A DNA stretch of 64,000 nucleotides, taken from Flavobacterium magnum. GTDB lineage: Bacteria; Bacteroidota; Bacteroidia; Flavobacteriales; Flavobacteriaceae. Under the pieces are notes generated by a model, which saw only the letters and a program-made list of their open reading frames with translations, was not told the DNA's origin and made no database searches. Position numbers and translations under genes: made by a program. This document shows, in pieces, positions 35,510-44,751 of the stretch (its first letter is position 1; the number at the start of each line of letters is the position of its first letter). The stretch is from contig NZ_CP028811.1 of NCBI RefSeq assembly GCF_003055625.1, positions 372,001-436,000 of the forward strand. The letters are read 5' to 3'.

Positions 35510-37974
35510 TTGTCGTTTTTCATAAAGGAAGCGGTCATTTTTGCGATGCGGTCGGCAAGGGTCTCGCTGCTGAGTTTCTCCCGGAGCCGGTCTGTAATAA
35601 TCGGAAAGCTGAAAGGCGTCGGCTTGGCGCATTTACGCACGACAATTTCCTGTTTATTGATTCTTTCCAAAGCTACGATTAAACGTCCTTCTTCGAGCTG
35701 GTGTTCAAAAGTTTCGCGGTACGCCTGCTGCAGTAATAAATTATCGGGCTCATAATCGCGGAATACCGCAAACAGCAGTTGAGAACTGCTTTGGAGGTGC
35801 TTGGTTTTGATCAGCTGCCCGGGATAACCGGTAAAAACGAGGCCTGCGATGACGGCGATGTCGCGGAATTTCCGTCGGGCCATCTCGGTGGCATTGAGGC
35901 TGTGCTGCAAATCATGGTGCACATATTCGGTTGAAAACAAATTGTTGTCCAGCACCGACTGCATGTCAATCTCCTGGTCTGAAAGCAATTCGAAGCCGTA
36001 ATCATTGTAGGCCAGGGAAAAAGAAATCGGCGACAGCAAACTGATGCGGTAGGCCAACAGGCTCGCGAGCGCCTCATGCACAAACCGTCCTTCAAACGGA
36101 TAGAAAATGGCATGGAAACCTTCGCGGGTCTTAAACATTTCAACCAGGAACTCATCGGCTCCAGGGATGATGGACTCCTTTCGCTGGCGTTTGAAAACCG
36201 GCGCCATGGCCTTGAGTTCCGGGGTCAGCTTGTCTGAATTGGCGAGGTACATTTCCTGACGGAGCATTTCGCTCATCTGCGCAGAAAACGACAGCCTGCC
36301 GCCCATCCAGCTGGTTAATTTGGAACTTTTGGCATGATCGGCGCGCCTTACGATAACCTGCATGTTCTTTACCTGGAACAACTCAAGCTTGCGACCGGCA
36401 AAGGTAAACACGTCGCCGGGCTTGAGCTTTGAGATAAACCATTCCTCAATCGTCCCGATAAAACCGCCGCCCAGATACTTCACGTTCATAACCGCGTCGC
36501 CCACGATGGTCCCGATCTGCATGCGGTGGTGCATGGCGATTCGCCTGCTTGTAATCTTAAACGATCCGTTTTCCAGGATTTCCACTTTTTTATACTCGTC
36601 GTAGGCCTGCAGGCTCTGGCTGCCTTTAGTGATGAAGTTCAGGATCCACTGCCAGTTCTCGGGTGTCATTGCCTGGTAACAAAATGTGCCTTTAACTTCC
36701 CGATAAATGTCATCCGGAAAAAAACCATCCGAAACCGCAAGCGTATTGAGATACTGCACGAGTACATCCCAACTGTTCAGGTAGGGCACACGATCTTCTA
36801 CAACCGTTTCAGCAACTGCCTTCTTGAGCGCGGAAGCCTCTATGAGTTCCATGGCATAGGTCGCCAGAAAGTAAATCACGCTTTCCTTGCCCGGCTGGTG
36901 TCCGCTGCGGCCTGCGCGTTGCATAAACCGCGCCACCCCTTTCGGGCCGCCTACCTGGATGATGGTTTCGACGGGCGCAAAATCGACGCCCAGGTCGAGG
37001 CTCGAGGTACATACGACCACTTTAAGTTGTTCGTCCCGTATGGCCTGTTCCACCCACAAACGCGTATCGCGGTTGATACTGCCGTGGTGCATTGCCATCT
37101 CGCCCGCAAATTCCGGGTATTTTTCCAGCAGGCGCTGGAACCAGATCTCGCATGCCGAACGCACATTGGTAAAAATCAAAGTGGTCCTGCTCCTGCGGAC
37201 GATCTTCGCCACCTCATCGATCAGGTGCAGCCCCATATGCCCGCGCCAGGGATAGGCTTCCATCTTTTCAGGGATGACCGACAGTATCTTGATTTTCTTA
37301 TTGATGTGCGCATGCACCAGGACTGAATTCCGCAACGCCTCTGAGTCAACGCCCAGCAACACTTCGCGGGCCTGCTGCAGGTTGCCGATCGTTGCCGAAA
37401 TGCCCCAGATGCGCATATCACCGGTAATCGATTTCAAGCGCGACAAAGCGAGCTCGACCTGCACGCCGCGTTTGGTCCCGAGCAATTCGTGCCATTCGTC
37501 AATAATGATTGCGGTGCAGTCCTTAAATACCTTGTCATAACCTTTTGATGCGAGTAAAAGCTGCAAACTCTCCGGGGTCGTCACCAGCAAATCCGGCATT
37601 TTGTCCTTCTGTTTTGCGCGCTCGGCAGTCGAGGTATCTCCACTGCGGATCCCGACGGTCATCGGCGCGCCCAGGTCTTTCACGACGCGCTCCGCGGCCT
37701 GCTTGATTTCCACCGACAATGCGCGCAACGGCGTGATCCATACCGCTTTGAGTCCGGGTTTGTGCCTGCTTTGGTAATCGGGGTTTTGCCTGATATAATT
37801 CAGCACCACCGGTATCCACAACGCATACGTTTTCCCACTGCCCGTCGGGGCATTCAACAAGCCGTTTTTACCCTGCAGGAATGCTGTCCAGGTTTCTTTT
37901 TGGAATGGAAATGATTTCCACCCCTGGCTTTGGAACCAGTTTTCTGCGATTTGAAAGAGTTGGGTCCTGTTCAT
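35506..37974 (-). CDS. ligase-associated DNA damage response DEXH-box helicase (Lhr-like)
   Basis: Superfamily 2 helicase of 822 residues. Motif I APTGSGKT is near residue 41, motif II is DEWH, motif III SATIGN, and motif VI QRAGRSGHQPG. The C-terminal part (about 400-820) resembles the Lhr core winged-helix and beta-barrel region. It is encoded between the ligase (32-nt gap) and pdeM (4-nt overlap), an arrangement seen across many bacteria and thought to act in DNA repair. The substrate is probably 3'-tailed or RNA-DNA hybrid duplexes, as for Lhr, by inference. Confidence 0.94.
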   Translation of the reverse strand: MNRTQLFQIAENWFQSQGWKSFPFQKETWTAFLQGKNGLLNAPTGSGKTYALWIPVVLNYIRQNPDYQSRHKPGLKAVWITPLRALSVEIKQAAERVVKDLGAPMTVGIRSGDTSTAERAKQKDKMPDLLVTTPESLQLLLASKGYDKVFKDCTAIIIDEWHELLGTKRGVQVELALSRLKSITGDMRIWGISATIGNLQQAREVLLGVDSEALRNSVLVHAHINKKIKILSVIPEKMEAYPWRGHMGLHLIDEVAKIVRRSRTTLIFTNVRSACEIWFQRLLEKYPEFAGEMAMHHGSINRDTRLWVEQAIRDEQLKVVVCTSSLDLGVDFAPVETIIQVGGPKGVARFMQRAGRSGHQPGKESVIYFLATYAMELIEASALKKAVAETVVEDRVPYLNSWDVLVQYLNTLAVSDGFFPDDIYREVKGTFCYQAMTPENWQWILNFITKGSQSLQAYDEYKKVEILENGSFKITSRRIAMHHRMQIGTIVGDAVMNVKYLGGGFIGTIEEWFISKLKPGDVFTFAGRKLELFQVKNMQVIVRRADHAKSSKLTSWMGGRLSFSAQMSEMLRQEMYLANSDKLTPELKAMAPVFKRQRKESIIPGADEFLVEMFKTREGFHAIFYPFEGRFVHEALASLLAYRISLLSPISFSLAYNDYGFELLSDQEIDMQSVLDNNLFSTEYVHHDLQHSLNATEMARRKFRDIAVIAGLVFTGYPGQLIKTKHLQSSSQLLFAVFRDYEPDNLLLQQAYRETFEHQLEEGRLIVALERINKQEIVVRKCAKPTPFSFPIITDRLREKLSSETLADRIAKMTASFMKNDK

Positions 37975-38006
37975 TATCTGCGGACGGGTGGTTTTTAATA
38001 CGTTAT

Positions 38007-39608
38007 TTATGAAATCATATTTTTCAGGTCTTCAACAGTATTGGCTTCATCGATCTTCTTGTCATGCCGCCAACGTAAAATCCGCGGAAATCGCGTGGCT
38101 ACACCGCTTTTATGCCTTTTCGACAACGCGATGCCTTCAAACCCGATCTCAAAAACCAATTGCGGCGTCACGCTGCGTACCGGCCCGAAACGTTCCAGCG
38201 TGTTCTTACGGATCCAGTCATCGACCTTTCGGAATTCTGCATCGGTGAGTCCTGAATACGCTTTGGCAAAAGTCACCAGCTCCTTCTCGCCCTGCGCATT
38301 GGTCTGCCATAGTGCAAAAGTATAATCGGTAAACAGATTGGTACGCCGGCCTGAACCGCGCATCGCATAGGTGAGCACGGCATCTATGACGAGCGGCTCG
38401 ATTTTCCATTTCCACCAATCGCCTTTTTTACGGCCCACTTCATACCCCGAACCGCGTCGTTTCAGCATCAGTCCCTCACTGCGCATGTCCCTGGCCCTGA
38501 GGCGTTCTTCAGTAACCTGTTCCCAGGAATTAAAAACCATACTTTGCGACAGAAGCAGCGGCAATCCCAGGTGTTTTACCGAATCCAGGAGCTGTTCCAA
38601 AAGCTCCCGCCGTACGTCATAAGGATGTTGGCGGATATCTTTGCCCTCCCATTCGAGCAAATCGTAGGCTTTGATAATCACCGGCGTTTTGGCCAGCAGC
38701 TCTTTTGAAACCGTTTTGCGCCCGATGCGTGTCTGCAGGTCGTTAAACGTACCGATTTCACCGTTTGGAAACGGCAGGATTTCACCGTCAATTACCGTCC
38801 CGTCAGGAATAGCACCGATGAAACTCCCGAATTCCGGGTATTTGTCGGTCACAAGTTCCTCGCCGCGGCTCCACACGTACACCCCGCCATCCCGTATGAT
38901 TGTCTGCGACCGGATGCCGTCCCATTTGTGCTCAACCGCCCAGTCTTCAGGTGCCCCAAGTGATGAGACGGCTCCTTCAATCTGGTAGGCCAGATAAAAC
39001 GGATACGGTTTTGAAAGGTAGTCGCTGCTTTTTTCATCCAATACCAATTCCCGGAACGAAATCGTCGCCGGGTTCCAGTTTCCCATGAGCTTGTATGCCA
39101 GGACATCCTCATCCACTTCAGTCGCTTTTGATAGTGCGCGTGTCATCAGTTTCTGGCTTACCCCGATGCGGAAGCTGCCGGTGATGAGTTTGGTAAACAC
39201 GAATCGTTCATAATAATTCAGCGCCAGCCAGTTCTCGTGCAGGTACGCACGTTTCTGCTCGTCGGTTTTGCTTTTGAGCGCAATCATTTCATGAAGGTAT
39301 TCGGAGAGGCTTTTGTCGGAATGTTCCCGTGTCGTCGGAATGATGAGCGCTATGGTTTCCGCGAGATCGCCTACAATATGGTAGCTTTCCTCGAAAAGCC
39401 ACAACGGGATGGCCGCGAGTTCATTCGCCCATATACGCAGCAGCGTGGTATTGACCGGACGCGGCGGACGGCGGTGCGACAGGATGGCGATCGTCCATAC
39501 CTTATCTTCATCTGAAGCATGAAGGAAGTATTCCGTGAGTGCCTTGACCTTTACGCTCGTCTTATTGGAACTGTCCAAGGCTTTTATCAGGTTGGCGAAA
39601 TTCTTCAT
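38007..39608 (-). CDS. ATP-dependent DNA ligase (ligase-associated repair cluster)
   Basis: Ligase of 533 residues. The adenylation lysine is in motif I EHKWDGIRSQ (K-x-D-G-x-R), with motif III-like DGEILPF, motif IV EGLMLKRRGSGY and motif V WWKWKIEPL. An N-terminal helical DNA-binding domain (about 1-190) precedes the nucleotidyltransferase and OB domains. It has no polymerase or nuclease fusion, so it is not a LigD. The ATG at 39608 overlaps the exonuclease stop (ATGA), which excludes the long ORF from 39800. Confidence 0.95.
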   Translation of the reverse strand: MKNFANLIKALDSSNKTSVKVKALTEYFLHASDEDKVWTIAILSHRRPPRPVNTTLLRIWANELAAIPLWLFEESYHIVGDLAETIALIIPTTREHSDKSLSEYLHEMIALKSKTDEQKRAYLHENWLALNYYERFVFTKLITGSFRIGVSQKLMTRALSKATEVDEDVLAYKLMGNWNPATISFRELVLDEKSSDYLSKPYPFYLAYQIEGAVSSLGAPEDWAVEHKWDGIRSQTIIRDGGVYVWSRGEELVTDKYPEFGSFIGAIPDGTVIDGEILPFPNGEIGTFNDLQTRIGRKTVSKELLAKTPVIIKAYDLLEWEGKDIRQHPYDVRRELLEQLLDSVKHLGLPLLLSQSMVFNSWEQVTEERLRARDMRSEGLMLKRRGSGYEVGRKKGDWWKWKIEPLVIDAVLTYAMRGSGRRTNLFTDYTFALWQTNAQGEKELVTFAKAYSGLTDAEFRKVDDWIRKNTLERFGPVRSVTPQLVFEIGFEGIALSKRHKSGVATRFPRILRWRHDKKIDEANTVEDLKNMIS

Positions 39609-40636
39609 GCCGCGGTGTCGTTTTCTGTGGTTGCCGTGCCCATTTCTGCGGATTCGCCTTCGTACTGCGTATTGGCCGTGCGCGCGTCGTAACCCAACTC
39701 GCGCAGGTATCTCGAGAAAATATCGGAATAGCCGTGCGTGCAGATCACCTTCTCGGCACCGGTCGCCTTGATGCTGTCTAACAGCGCATACCAGTCGCAA
39801 TGGTCGCTTAGCACGAATCCCTTGTCAATGGCGCGCCTGGCGCGTGCGCCACGGAAGGCCATCCAGCCGCTCGCGGTACCGGTGACAAATGGCGTCATTT
39901 TCCGGATCCACGGGCTGCCGTGCGCACTGGGCGGTGCAATGACGATGTTCCCGAGGAGCTCCTCCTTTTTTGTGGCAGAGGTAATCAGCGTGGTTTCAGG
40001 GAGCTTGACGATTTGGCGCAGAACTTCGGTCATGTTCTCGACGGCGCCGTGGGTATAAATTTTCCCTATCGAAGTGTCCAGGTGTTTCATCAGGCGTTGC
40101 GCCTTTCCCAAAGTGTAGCCAAACAAAACAGAGGTTCGGCCTTCTGCCCTGTTCTCAGCCCACCAGCTATTGATATCGCTGAACACGTCTTTCTGCGGCA
40201 GCCAGTTGAAAGCAGGCAGGCCGAAAGTACATTCGGTGATGAAGGTGTCGCATTTCACGACTTCATAGGGCTGCGAGATGCCGTCGTCCTCGGTTTTGTA
40301 ATCTCCGGTAAATACCCAGACTTCGCCTTTGTACTCTACCCGAACCTGCGAACTGCCCACGATGTGGCCGGCGGGATGCAGTGAAAACTTCACCCCGTTG
40401 ACAACGAACGTTTCATTCCAGCTTTTGCCGGTCACGTTGATTTCGCCAAGACGGTGACGGATGATGGGCACATTCTGATGGTGGGTAATGTAGTTTTGGT
40501 GGCCCCAGCGTGAGTGGTCGGAGTGGCCGTGGGTGATGATGGCATTGGTGACGGGCCGCCAGGGATCGAGATATACGTCAGCCTGCTGGCAATAGATGCC
40601 TTTGTCATTAAAAACGAGCAGCGGAGTTTTGTTCAT
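39605..40636 (-). CDS. ligase-associated DNA exonuclease (metallo-beta-lactamase/beta-CASP fold)
   Basis: Nuclease of 343 residues related to SNM1/Artemis. The metal site HxHxDH is in THGHSDHSRWG, followed by HPAGHIVGSSQV and FTGDYKTEDDG (Asp), with DHCDWYALL and THGYSD in the beta-CASP part. It is the first gene of the four-gene operon exonuclease-ligase-helicase-PdeM. In this system it should resect or clean DNA ends before ligation; this follows from the family and gene order, not direct data. Confidence 0.94.
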   Translation of the reverse strand: MNKTPLLVFNDKGIYCQQADVYLDPWRPVTNAIITHGHSDHSRWGHQNYITHHQNVPIIRHRLGEINVTGKSWNETFVVNGVKFSLHPAGHIVGSSQVRVEYKGEVWVFTGDYKTEDDGISQPYEVVKCDTFITECTFGLPAFNWLPQKDVFSDINSWWAENRAEGRTSVLFGYTLGKAQRLMKHLDTSIGKIYTHGAVENMTEVLRQIVKLPETTLITSATKKEELLGNIVIAPPSAHGSPWIRKMTPFVTGTASGWMAFRGARARRAIDKGFVLSDHCDWYALLDSIKATGAEKVICTHGYSDIFSRYLRELGYDARTANTQYEGESAEMGTATTENDTAA

Positions 40637-40779
40637 AAGCGGATTTTCACTTCTTATAAATTTACGAAGTCAGATTGGGAAATGCGCCACTTTTTATTAG
40701 AAGTTTAACGTTTGTTGCGCGTGACGTTGTCCGCGTCATTTAAAATTAAGCGGACCGTTCATTTTGATGCCAAATCACG

Positions 40780-40787
40780 TATTTTTA
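40780..40787 (+). promoter_or_regulatory. -7-like box (TATTTTTA) before the 40841 gene
   Basis: One mismatch from TAnnTTTG, 53 nt upstream of the ATG at 40841, in the divergent gap from the exonuclease gene. Confidence 0.3.
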
Positions 40788-40840
40788 CCTATTGGCATTC
40801 CGATTCAAATCATTACATTGTCCGAATCAAAACCCATATC

Positions 40841-41245
40841 ATGAAAACTGTATTACTATTCGTGTTATTCGGCATCAGCGCCTATTCTCAGAAAGATTCT
40901 TTAGCTGTAGAAATTGATGGCGGGACAATCAACAGGGATAAGCTGGAAATGCTTCTCAACGACGTGACCAGGCAAATCGATGAGGCTATGGATCTCGATA
41001 AAAAGTCAGATTTTCTTAGTCAGCGGGGCGTGCTTTTTTTGGCGATGGGAAATTACAGTAAATCCAATCTCGATTTTTTAACAATCATTGAAATCGACAA
41101 AGGTCATGTTCCCGAAGCCTATTACTACAAAGCCATTACCAATTCACTTCTGGGCAAATCCGATTGCGAGTCGTTCAGAAAAGCCAAATCGCTGGGCTAC
41201 GAAACCGATTGGACCAACGTGAAAATCTTCTGCAGCGATTTATAA
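40841..41245 (+). CDS. hypothetical secreted protein with a TPR-like segment
   Basis: Protein of 134 residues. Signal peptide MKTVLLFVLFGISAYS is followed by a helical region in which FLSQRGVLFLAMGNYSKSNLDFLTIIEIDKGHVPEAYYYKAIT has the spacing of one or two TPR repeats. It ends with SDCESFRKAKSLGYETD and two cysteines (about 107 and 131). The longer ORF from 40712 would put 43 non-signal residues in front, so 40841 is used. The function is unknown. Confidence 0.72.
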   Translation: MKTVLLFVLFGISAYSQKDSLAVEIDGGTINRDKLEMLLNDVTRQIDEAMDLDKKSDFLSQRGVLFLAMGNYSKSNLDFLTIIEIDKGHVPEAYYYKAITNSLLGKSDCESFRKAKSLGYETDWTNVKIFCSDL

Positions 41246-41557
41246 CCGTACTCCGTAACCGAAACACATTTTATATTCTTCTACACACAAGGGTGTGAAA
41301 CGCCAGCGCCATCAAATGGCGCATTACACTGAAAGGCATACCGTCTTTCAATCTGCACAGCCTGAACGGACTCCCGGGATTCAGGCGCATCCCGCCGAAA
41401 CAGCAAAAGCTAAAAGGATCTCTTTTTCGCGTGCAAAACCATGATCTGAAATCAGTCGCGATTCTCTATCTTTGCACCACAAACAACAGTTCACCGGGCC
41501 AGGCTTTACTATCGGCGGATGGCGCGGTCATTACAGGTAATACTTAAAAATACACTT
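41246..41557. other. 312-nt intergenic region with three hairpins and the pruA promoter
   Basis: No ORF with coding character. It contains GCGCCAT-CAA-ATGGCGC (41306-41322), GAAAG/CTTTC (about 41331-41349) and CCTGAA/TTCAGG (41361-41366 with 41380-41385). None is followed by a T-run. The pruA -7 box is at 41467-41474, leaving an 83-nt pruA leader. The hairpins lie upstream of that box, so they belong to the 3' region of the preceding gene or to an unknown element. Confidence 0.5.
41467..41474 (+). promoter_or_regulatory. -7 box (TATCTTTG) of pruA
   Basis: TATCTTTG fits TAnnTTTG and lies 83 nt upstream of the pruA ATG at 41558. Confidence 0.5.
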
Positions 41558-43186
41558 ATGTTAAAAGGTTTTTTTCATGTGCCTAAGGCGGTCAACGAAC
41601 CCGTTAAGGCATACAGGCCGGGAAGTCCGGAAAAAGAGGCTGTGCTTGCGGCTTACAATACGATGTGGAATGCGCAAATCGATGTGCCTTTGTATATCGG
41701 CAGCGACGAGATCAGGACCGGAAATACGAAAAACATGTCGGCGCCGCACGACCACAAACACGTCGTGGGAACCTACCACCTTGCTGAGAAAAAGCATGTG
41801 GACATGGCCATTGAAAGTGCCCTGGCTGCAAAAAATGCCTGGGCGGACCTGGCATGGGAGCAGCGCGCGGCGATTTTCCTGAAAGCTGCCGAATTGATTG
41901 CCGGGCCTTACCGTGCGAAGATCAACGCAGCCACTATGATCGCACAGTCCAAAACGATTTTCCAGGCTGAAATTGATGCCGCCTGCGAGCTGATTGACTT
42001 TTTGCGTTTCAACGTCGAGTTCATGACGCAGATTTACAACGACCAGCCGAAATCGAACTCGGATATGTGGAACCGTCTGGAGTACCGACCACTGGAAGGA
42101 TTCGTGTATGCCATTACGCCATTCAACTTTACGGCGATCGCAGCGAACCTGCCGGCGAGTGCGGCCATGATGGGGAATGTGGTGGTGTGGAAACCGAGCG
42201 ACAGCCAGGTATTTTCGGCCAAAGTGATTATCGATGTCTTCAGGGAAGCCGGTGTCCCTGATGGCGTGATTAATGTCGTGTTCGGTGATGCAGCGATGAT
42301 CAGTAACAGGATTTTCGAACACGCTGATTTTGCAGGCATCCATTTTACAGGATCTACACATGTGTTCAAGGACATCTGGAAAAATATCGGAAACAATATC
42401 GATAAATACAAAACCTACCCAAGGATTGTCGGGGAAACCGGAGGCAAGGATTTCGTGATTGCACACCCTTCTGCCAATGTGAAGCAGGTCGTTACGGGTA
42501 TTGTGCGTGGCGCGTTCGAGTTTCAGGGGCAGAAATGTTCAGCGGCATCGAGAGGCTACATCCCGCAAAGTCTTTGGCCAGCGGTGAAAGAACAACTGAT
42601 TGCCGATGTGAAATCGATGAAGATGGGCTCGCCGGCCGATTTTTCGAATTTCATTACCGCCGTAATCCACGAAGGTTCCTTCGACAAACTGGCTTCATAC
42701 ATCGATCAGGCCAAGAAGGATTCCGATGCGGAAATCATTGTGGGCGGAAACTATGATAAATCAGTCGGATATTTTATCGAGCCAACGGTGATCGTGACCA
42801 CCAATCCACACTATGCTACGATGGAAACCGAATTGTTCGGGCCTGTGATGACCATTTATGTGTACGATGACAAACAGTGGAGCGAGACACTCCGACTTGT
42901 TGACGAGACGTCGCCCTATGCGTTGACCGGCGCTGTGTTCAGCCAGGACCGTTACGCGATTGCAGAAGCAACCGAGGCGCTCAAAAATGCCGCAGGAAAC
43001 TTTTATATCAACGACAAACCAACCGGTGCAGTGGTGGGTATGCAACCTTTCGGTGGTGCCAGGGCATCAGGGACAAATGATAAGGCAGGATCAGCACTAA
43101 ACCTGCTGCGCTGGGCCTCTCCGCGTACCATCAAGGAAACCTTCGTGACCCCTGAGGATTACCGTTACCCGTTCTTAGGCGAATAA
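41558..43186 (+). CDS. pruA: L-glutamate gamma-semialdehyde dehydrogenase (delta-1-pyrroline-5-carboxylate dehydrogenase)
   Basis: NAD-dependent aldehyde dehydrogenase of 542 residues, second step of proline breakdown to glutamate. The catalytic Cys is in GAFEFQGQKCSAASR, the general-base Glu in VGETGGKDF, the NAD-binding segments are ITPFNFTAIAANLPA and FTGSTHVFKDIW, and ELFGPV and QPFGGARASGTNDKAG close the active site. No PutA proline dehydrogenase domain is fused, as usual in Bacteroidota. The ATG at 41558 gives the family N-terminus LKGFFHVPKAVNEPV. A tetraloop terminator follows. Confidence 0.96.
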   Translation: MLKGFFHVPKAVNEPVKAYRPGSPEKEAVLAAYNTMWNAQIDVPLYIGSDEIRTGNTKNMSAPHDHKHVVGTYHLAEKKHVDMAIESALAAKNAWADLAWEQRAAIFLKAAELIAGPYRAKINAATMIAQSKTIFQAEIDAACELIDFLRFNVEFMTQIYNDQPKSNSDMWNRLEYRPLEGFVYAITPFNFTAIAANLPASAAMMGNVVVWKPSDSQVFSAKVIIDVFREAGVPDGVINVVFGDAAMISNRIFEHADFAGIHFTGSTHVFKDIWKNIGNNIDKYKTYPRIVGETGGKDFVIAHPSANVKQVVTGIVRGAFEFQGQKCSAASRGYIPQSLWPAVKEQLIADVKSMKMGSPADFSNFITAVIHEGSFDKLASYIDQAKKDSDAEIIVGGNYDKSVGYFIEPTVIVTTNPHYATMETELFGPVMTIYVYDDKQWSETLRLVDETSPYALTGAVFSQDRYAIAEATEALKNAAGNFYINDKPTGAVVGMQPFGGARASGTNDKAGSALNLLRWASPRTIKETFVTPEDYRYPFLGE

Positions 43187-43210
43187 GTCGTTTAGCTTTA
43201 CTACATATGA

Positions 43211-43233
43211 CCAGTCTTCGGACTGGTTTTTTT
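43211..43233 (+). terminator. rho-independent terminator after pruA
   Basis: 6-bp stem CCAGTC/GACTGG closed by a TTCG tetraloop and followed by seven T. Confidence 0.92.
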
Positions 43234-43262
43234 ATACCTGAAAACCAGTGGGTTTATAGAAA

Positions 43263-43276
43263 TTTTCGTACATTAG
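43263..43276 (+). promoter_or_regulatory. possible promoter motif TTTTCGTACATTAG of a T9SS cargo gene
   Basis: The 12-base string TTTTCGTACATT recurs at 44718-44729 before the second T9SS type A cargo gene. TACATTAG is two mismatches from TAnnTTTG. It is 34 nt before the ATG. Confidence 0.35.
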
Positions 43277-43310
43277 GCTGCATTAATAACCGCAAACCAA
43301 TTTATTGCTT

Positions 43311-44540
43311 ATGGCGAAATTTTACCTTCCTCAGATAAAAAAACAGCTGGTTCCCGTTTTGATGATTTTGATGGCACTGCCGGCGTTTTCCCAATGGACG
43401 GCACAAAATTCAGGTGTCAATTCCGATTTAAAAGGTGTCTGCTGCATCAGTGAGAATGCGGTCGTGGTCGTCGGGGCCAACGGCACGATTTTAAAAACGA
43501 CAGATGGCGGGATGAACTGGAACCAGAAAACCCCGGTAAACAGCAGTGATCTTCAAAAAGTGCAATTTGCCAATGGCCTTGCCGGATTTGCCATCGGGGC
43601 TTCAGGGACTTTACTCAAAACCACCGACGCAGGCGAAACATGGACTGCTATGGACACCGGTGAGACGGCAGACTTTTACGGACTTTCCGTATTGGATGAA
43701 ACCACCTTCTACATTTCGGGCGACAACGGCACGATTAAGAAATCAGCCGACGGCGGCAGTACTTTTACGGCGTTGCAGGCAGGGTTAACCGAATCTGTAG
43801 ATTCCGTCCAGTTCCTCAATGCGTATATGGGGTATGCCGAAAGCGGCGGCATCCTTTACAAAACGGCTGACGGTGGCAGCTCATGGACACAGGTTGCTAA
43901 TCCGGGCATCGACTCATTCTTTTTCCTCGATGAAAATACGGGGTTCCTGAACGCAGCGGGCAGCGGTTTCTTCAAAACTTCGGATGGCGGCACGACCCTG
44001 GAAAGCCTGGGCAGCTCAGCGCTGTTTTTTACCCGACTTTTTTCGCTGAATGAACATGCCGTGTGGGGCGTTGAAAATATCGAAACCCTTTGCGGCTGCG
44101 CAACCCATTGTGTGGTGAAAGGCGAAATGACCAACACCAATTACGAGGATGTTAAAAATTGCGGCCTCGGAGGTGGGGACGGCATCGCCTTCAGCGACAT
44201 TCATTTTGCAAACGATACAACGGGTTTCATTGTGGGAACCGGCGGCGCGATTTATAAAAACAGTACCGGCGTGATGCTCGGCCAAACTTCGCTTACCAAA
44301 GATTCGGTTGCCGTATACCCCAATCCGGCGTCGGCAAACCTGACGGTATCGGTTCCGGATCAATCCGGCGCAGCGTTTTCGATTGAAATCACCGATGTTT
44401 CAGGCAAGAGGATTTTTTCAGGCGATTACCACCACCGGCAAACGGCGACAATCAATGTGCAGTCTTTCTCAAAAGGCATGTACCTGCTCACGGTAACCGG
44501 TTCAGGCGCAAAACATATGGAAAAAATTGTTGTCAATTAA
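43311..44540 (+). CDS. T9SS type A sorting-domain protein with YCF48/BNR-like repeats
   Basis: Secreted protein of 409 residues. Signal peptide ends AFSQW. From about 30 to 310 there are repeated units with G-x-x-G-T-x-x-K-T-x-D-G-G (GANGTILKTTDGG, GASGTLLKTTDAG, GDNGTIKKSADGG, then YKTADGG and FKTSDGG), probably a beta-propeller as in YCF48/BNR proteins. Two Cys-rich insertions (TLCGCATHC) are present. The C-terminal about 75 residues, VAVYPNPASANLTVS to GMYLLTV, are a T9SS type A sorting signal. ATG 43311 is preferred over the in-frame TTG at 43305. Confidence 0.9.
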   Translation: MAKFYLPQIKKQLVPVLMILMALPAFSQWTAQNSGVNSDLKGVCCISENAVVVVGANGTILKTTDGGMNWNQKTPVNSSDLQKVQFANGLAGFAIGASGTLLKTTDAGETWTAMDTGETADFYGLSVLDETTFYISGDNGTIKKSADGGSTFTALQAGLTESVDSVQFLNAYMGYAESGGILYKTADGGSSWTQVANPGIDSFFFLDENTGFLNAAGSGFFKTSDGGTTLESLGSSALFFTRLFSLNEHAVWGVENIETLCGCATHCVVKGEMTNTNYEDVKNCGLGGGDGIAFSDIHFANDTTGFIVGTGGAIYKNSTGVMLGQTSLTKDSVAVYPNPASANLTVSVPDQSGAAFSIEITDVSGKRIFSGDYHHRQTATINVQSFSKGMYLLTVTGSGAKHMEKIVVN

Positions 44541-44717
44541 GGCATGTAACTTACCTTCGGACGTTACGCCATATCAGTCTAATAGCTATCAATCCGCTTT
44601 TAAACTGTTGTTAAACCTGAATCCTGATGCAGACAAGTCCTGCGAATTCTCGATGAAAATGGCACCAGCCTATTCCCGGCACATTGGATAATAAAAAGGC
44701 GGATGCAATACGCGCTT

Positions 44718-44731
44718 TTTTCGTACATTCG
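44718..44731 (+). promoter_or_regulatory. possible promoter motif TTTTCGTACATTCG of a T9SS cargo gene
   Basis: Shares TTTTCGTACATT with 43263-43274. TACATTCG is one mismatch from TAnnTTTG and is 20 nt before the ATG at 44752. Confidence 0.4.
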
Positions 44732-44751
44732 ATTCATCTTAAAACAATCAT

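Noticed and set aside
36526..37326. 266-residue ORF antisense to the helicase
   Set aside because: Shadow of the helicase; no recognisable domain.
41561..42466. 301-residue ORF antisense to pruA
   Set aside because: Rich in His, Cys and Arg without pattern; antisense shadow of a well-supported gene.
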